NCBI RefSeq assembly: GCF_030252425.1
Contig: NZ_CP126994.1
Location: 2,356,001 to 2,420,000, forward strand
Direction of reading: 5' to 3'
Length of the DNA stretch: 64,000 bases
Source of the DNA: Acidisoma sp. PAMC 29798
GTDB lineage: Bacteria; Pseudomonadota; Alphaproteobacteria; Acetobacterales; Acetobacteraceae
Position numbers and translations under genes: made by a program. This document shows, piece after piece, positions 63,567 to 64,000 of the stretch. The stretch's first letter is position 1. Each line of letters opens with the position of its first letter. The notes below the pieces were generated by a model. That model saw only the letters and a list, made by a program, of their open reading frames with translations, did no database searches and was not told where the DNA came from.

Positions 63567-64000
63567 ATGAACCGCTTCACCGTTCCCGCGCTCCACACCG
63601 TCACCCGCCGGCTTGCGGCCGTCGCGCACGGTACTGCCGCGCCGGATCTCGTCATTCGCGGCGCGCGGCTCCTGCTCTCGACCTATTCCGAGCGGCTCTT
63701 GCCGGAGCGCGAAATCTGGATTTCGCAGGGGCGCATCGCCGCCGTAAAGCCGAATGGCACCTGGAGGGGCGAAGGCGCCGAGATTTATGACGCCGGCGGC
63801 GGCATCATCGCACCCGGCCTCGTCGATTCCCATATCCATATCGAGAGCGCGATGGTGACCGCCTGCGCCTACGCCGAAGCGGCGCTTCTCAATGGCACCA
63901 CCACGATTTTCTGCGACAGCCACGAGATCGGCAATGTGCTCGACAAGAATGGCGTCGATTGGATGCTGGAAGATGCACGCCAAGCGCCTCTGAACATCTT
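63567..64000 (+). CDS. ade: Adenine deaminase, N-terminal part
   Basis: At least 144 residues, continuing past the window end. Metal motif HIHIE (89-93) in [15 protein letters not shown], then [19 protein letters not shown], the signature of bacterial adenine deaminases of the amidohydrolase superfamily (adenine to hypoxanthine). Preceding AGAGAGGA is the ribosome binding site. Confidence 0.9.
   Translation, partial: MNRFTVPALHTVTRRLAAVAHGTAAPDLVIRGARLLLSTYSERLLPEREIWISQGRIAAVKPNGTWRGEGAEIYDAGGGIIAPGLVDSHIHIESAMVTACAYAEAALLNGTTTIFCDSHEIGNVLDKNGVDWMLEDARQAPLNI

Overview
The window is high-GC DNA, most likely from an alphaproteobacterium. The right-hand chromosomal block has hisF-hisE, a cyanide-insensitive-type cydAB, a COG0523 GTPase and a 5-oxoprolinase-type operon, which would fit Acetobacteraceae/Rhodospirillales. 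That placement is an inference from gene content, not from a marker gene. No rRNA, tRNA or CRISPR array was found.

Two halves differ sharply. Positions 1 to about 42.3 kb are a mosaic accessory region (genomic island or plasmid-derived). It holds many insertion sequences (two IS6 types, ISL3, IS91 with a tyrosine recombinase partner, IS630), broken genes, three tyrosine recombinases, toxin-antitoxin genes and several unexplained inverted or direct repeats. Left to right it contains: a PRC-barrel gene cut by the window edge; a Na+/H+ antiporter; an IS6 element that beheads an alcohol dehydrogenase; oleate hydratase; a triple-BON protein and a response regulator; nested ISL3 copies that break a ydcF-like gene; a DUF3471-like protein and a GNAT acetyltransferase; and a tightly packed phosphorelay (response regulator, response regulator-HWE-type kinase, response regulator, GAF kinase) with an orphan ParD. 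An IS91 plus integrase follows, then a lower-GC two-gene DUF262/HEPN operon (18.3-20.1 kb) that looks like a defence or abortive-infection system. Next come a WGR protein and integrase, then a heavy-metal block at 21.4-29.6 kb (MerR/CDF, CueR/CopA/DUF305, ArsR/ArsI/ArsC/Acr3/MFS) with readable MerR-, CueR- and ArsR-type operators. After that are small unknown genes, ParDE, an IS-rich knot with two identical inverted IS copies (34.2-37.1 kb), and an scpA-like / unknown / integrase set.

From about 42.5 kb rightward the DNA is orderly and chromosomal in style. Ten co-directional minus-strand genes with 4-base overlaps or short gaps (52.66 to 44.79 kb) encode two SDRs, an imidase/deacetylase-like enzyme, a small CGLCG protein, a COG0523 GTPase, PxpA, biotin carboxylase, PxpB, PxpC and a biotin carrier. 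A LacI regulator behind a palindromic operator and a GATase1-like protein follow. A divergent amidohydrolase (carbamoylase type), a PEBP protein, an LLM monooxygenase and an NTF2-like protein flank this operon. Together they suggest ring-opening and hydrolysis of lactam, imide or ureido compounds. The window ends with cydAB and its putative GbsR/MarR-type regulator, a His-rich CDF transporter, hisF, hisE and the start of adenine deaminase.

The strongest candidates for little-described biology are the DUF262-HEPN pair, the biotin-linked pxp/imidase operon, the WGR-integrase module with a core-like palindrome, and the dispersed TAGTTTCCGA repeat family.
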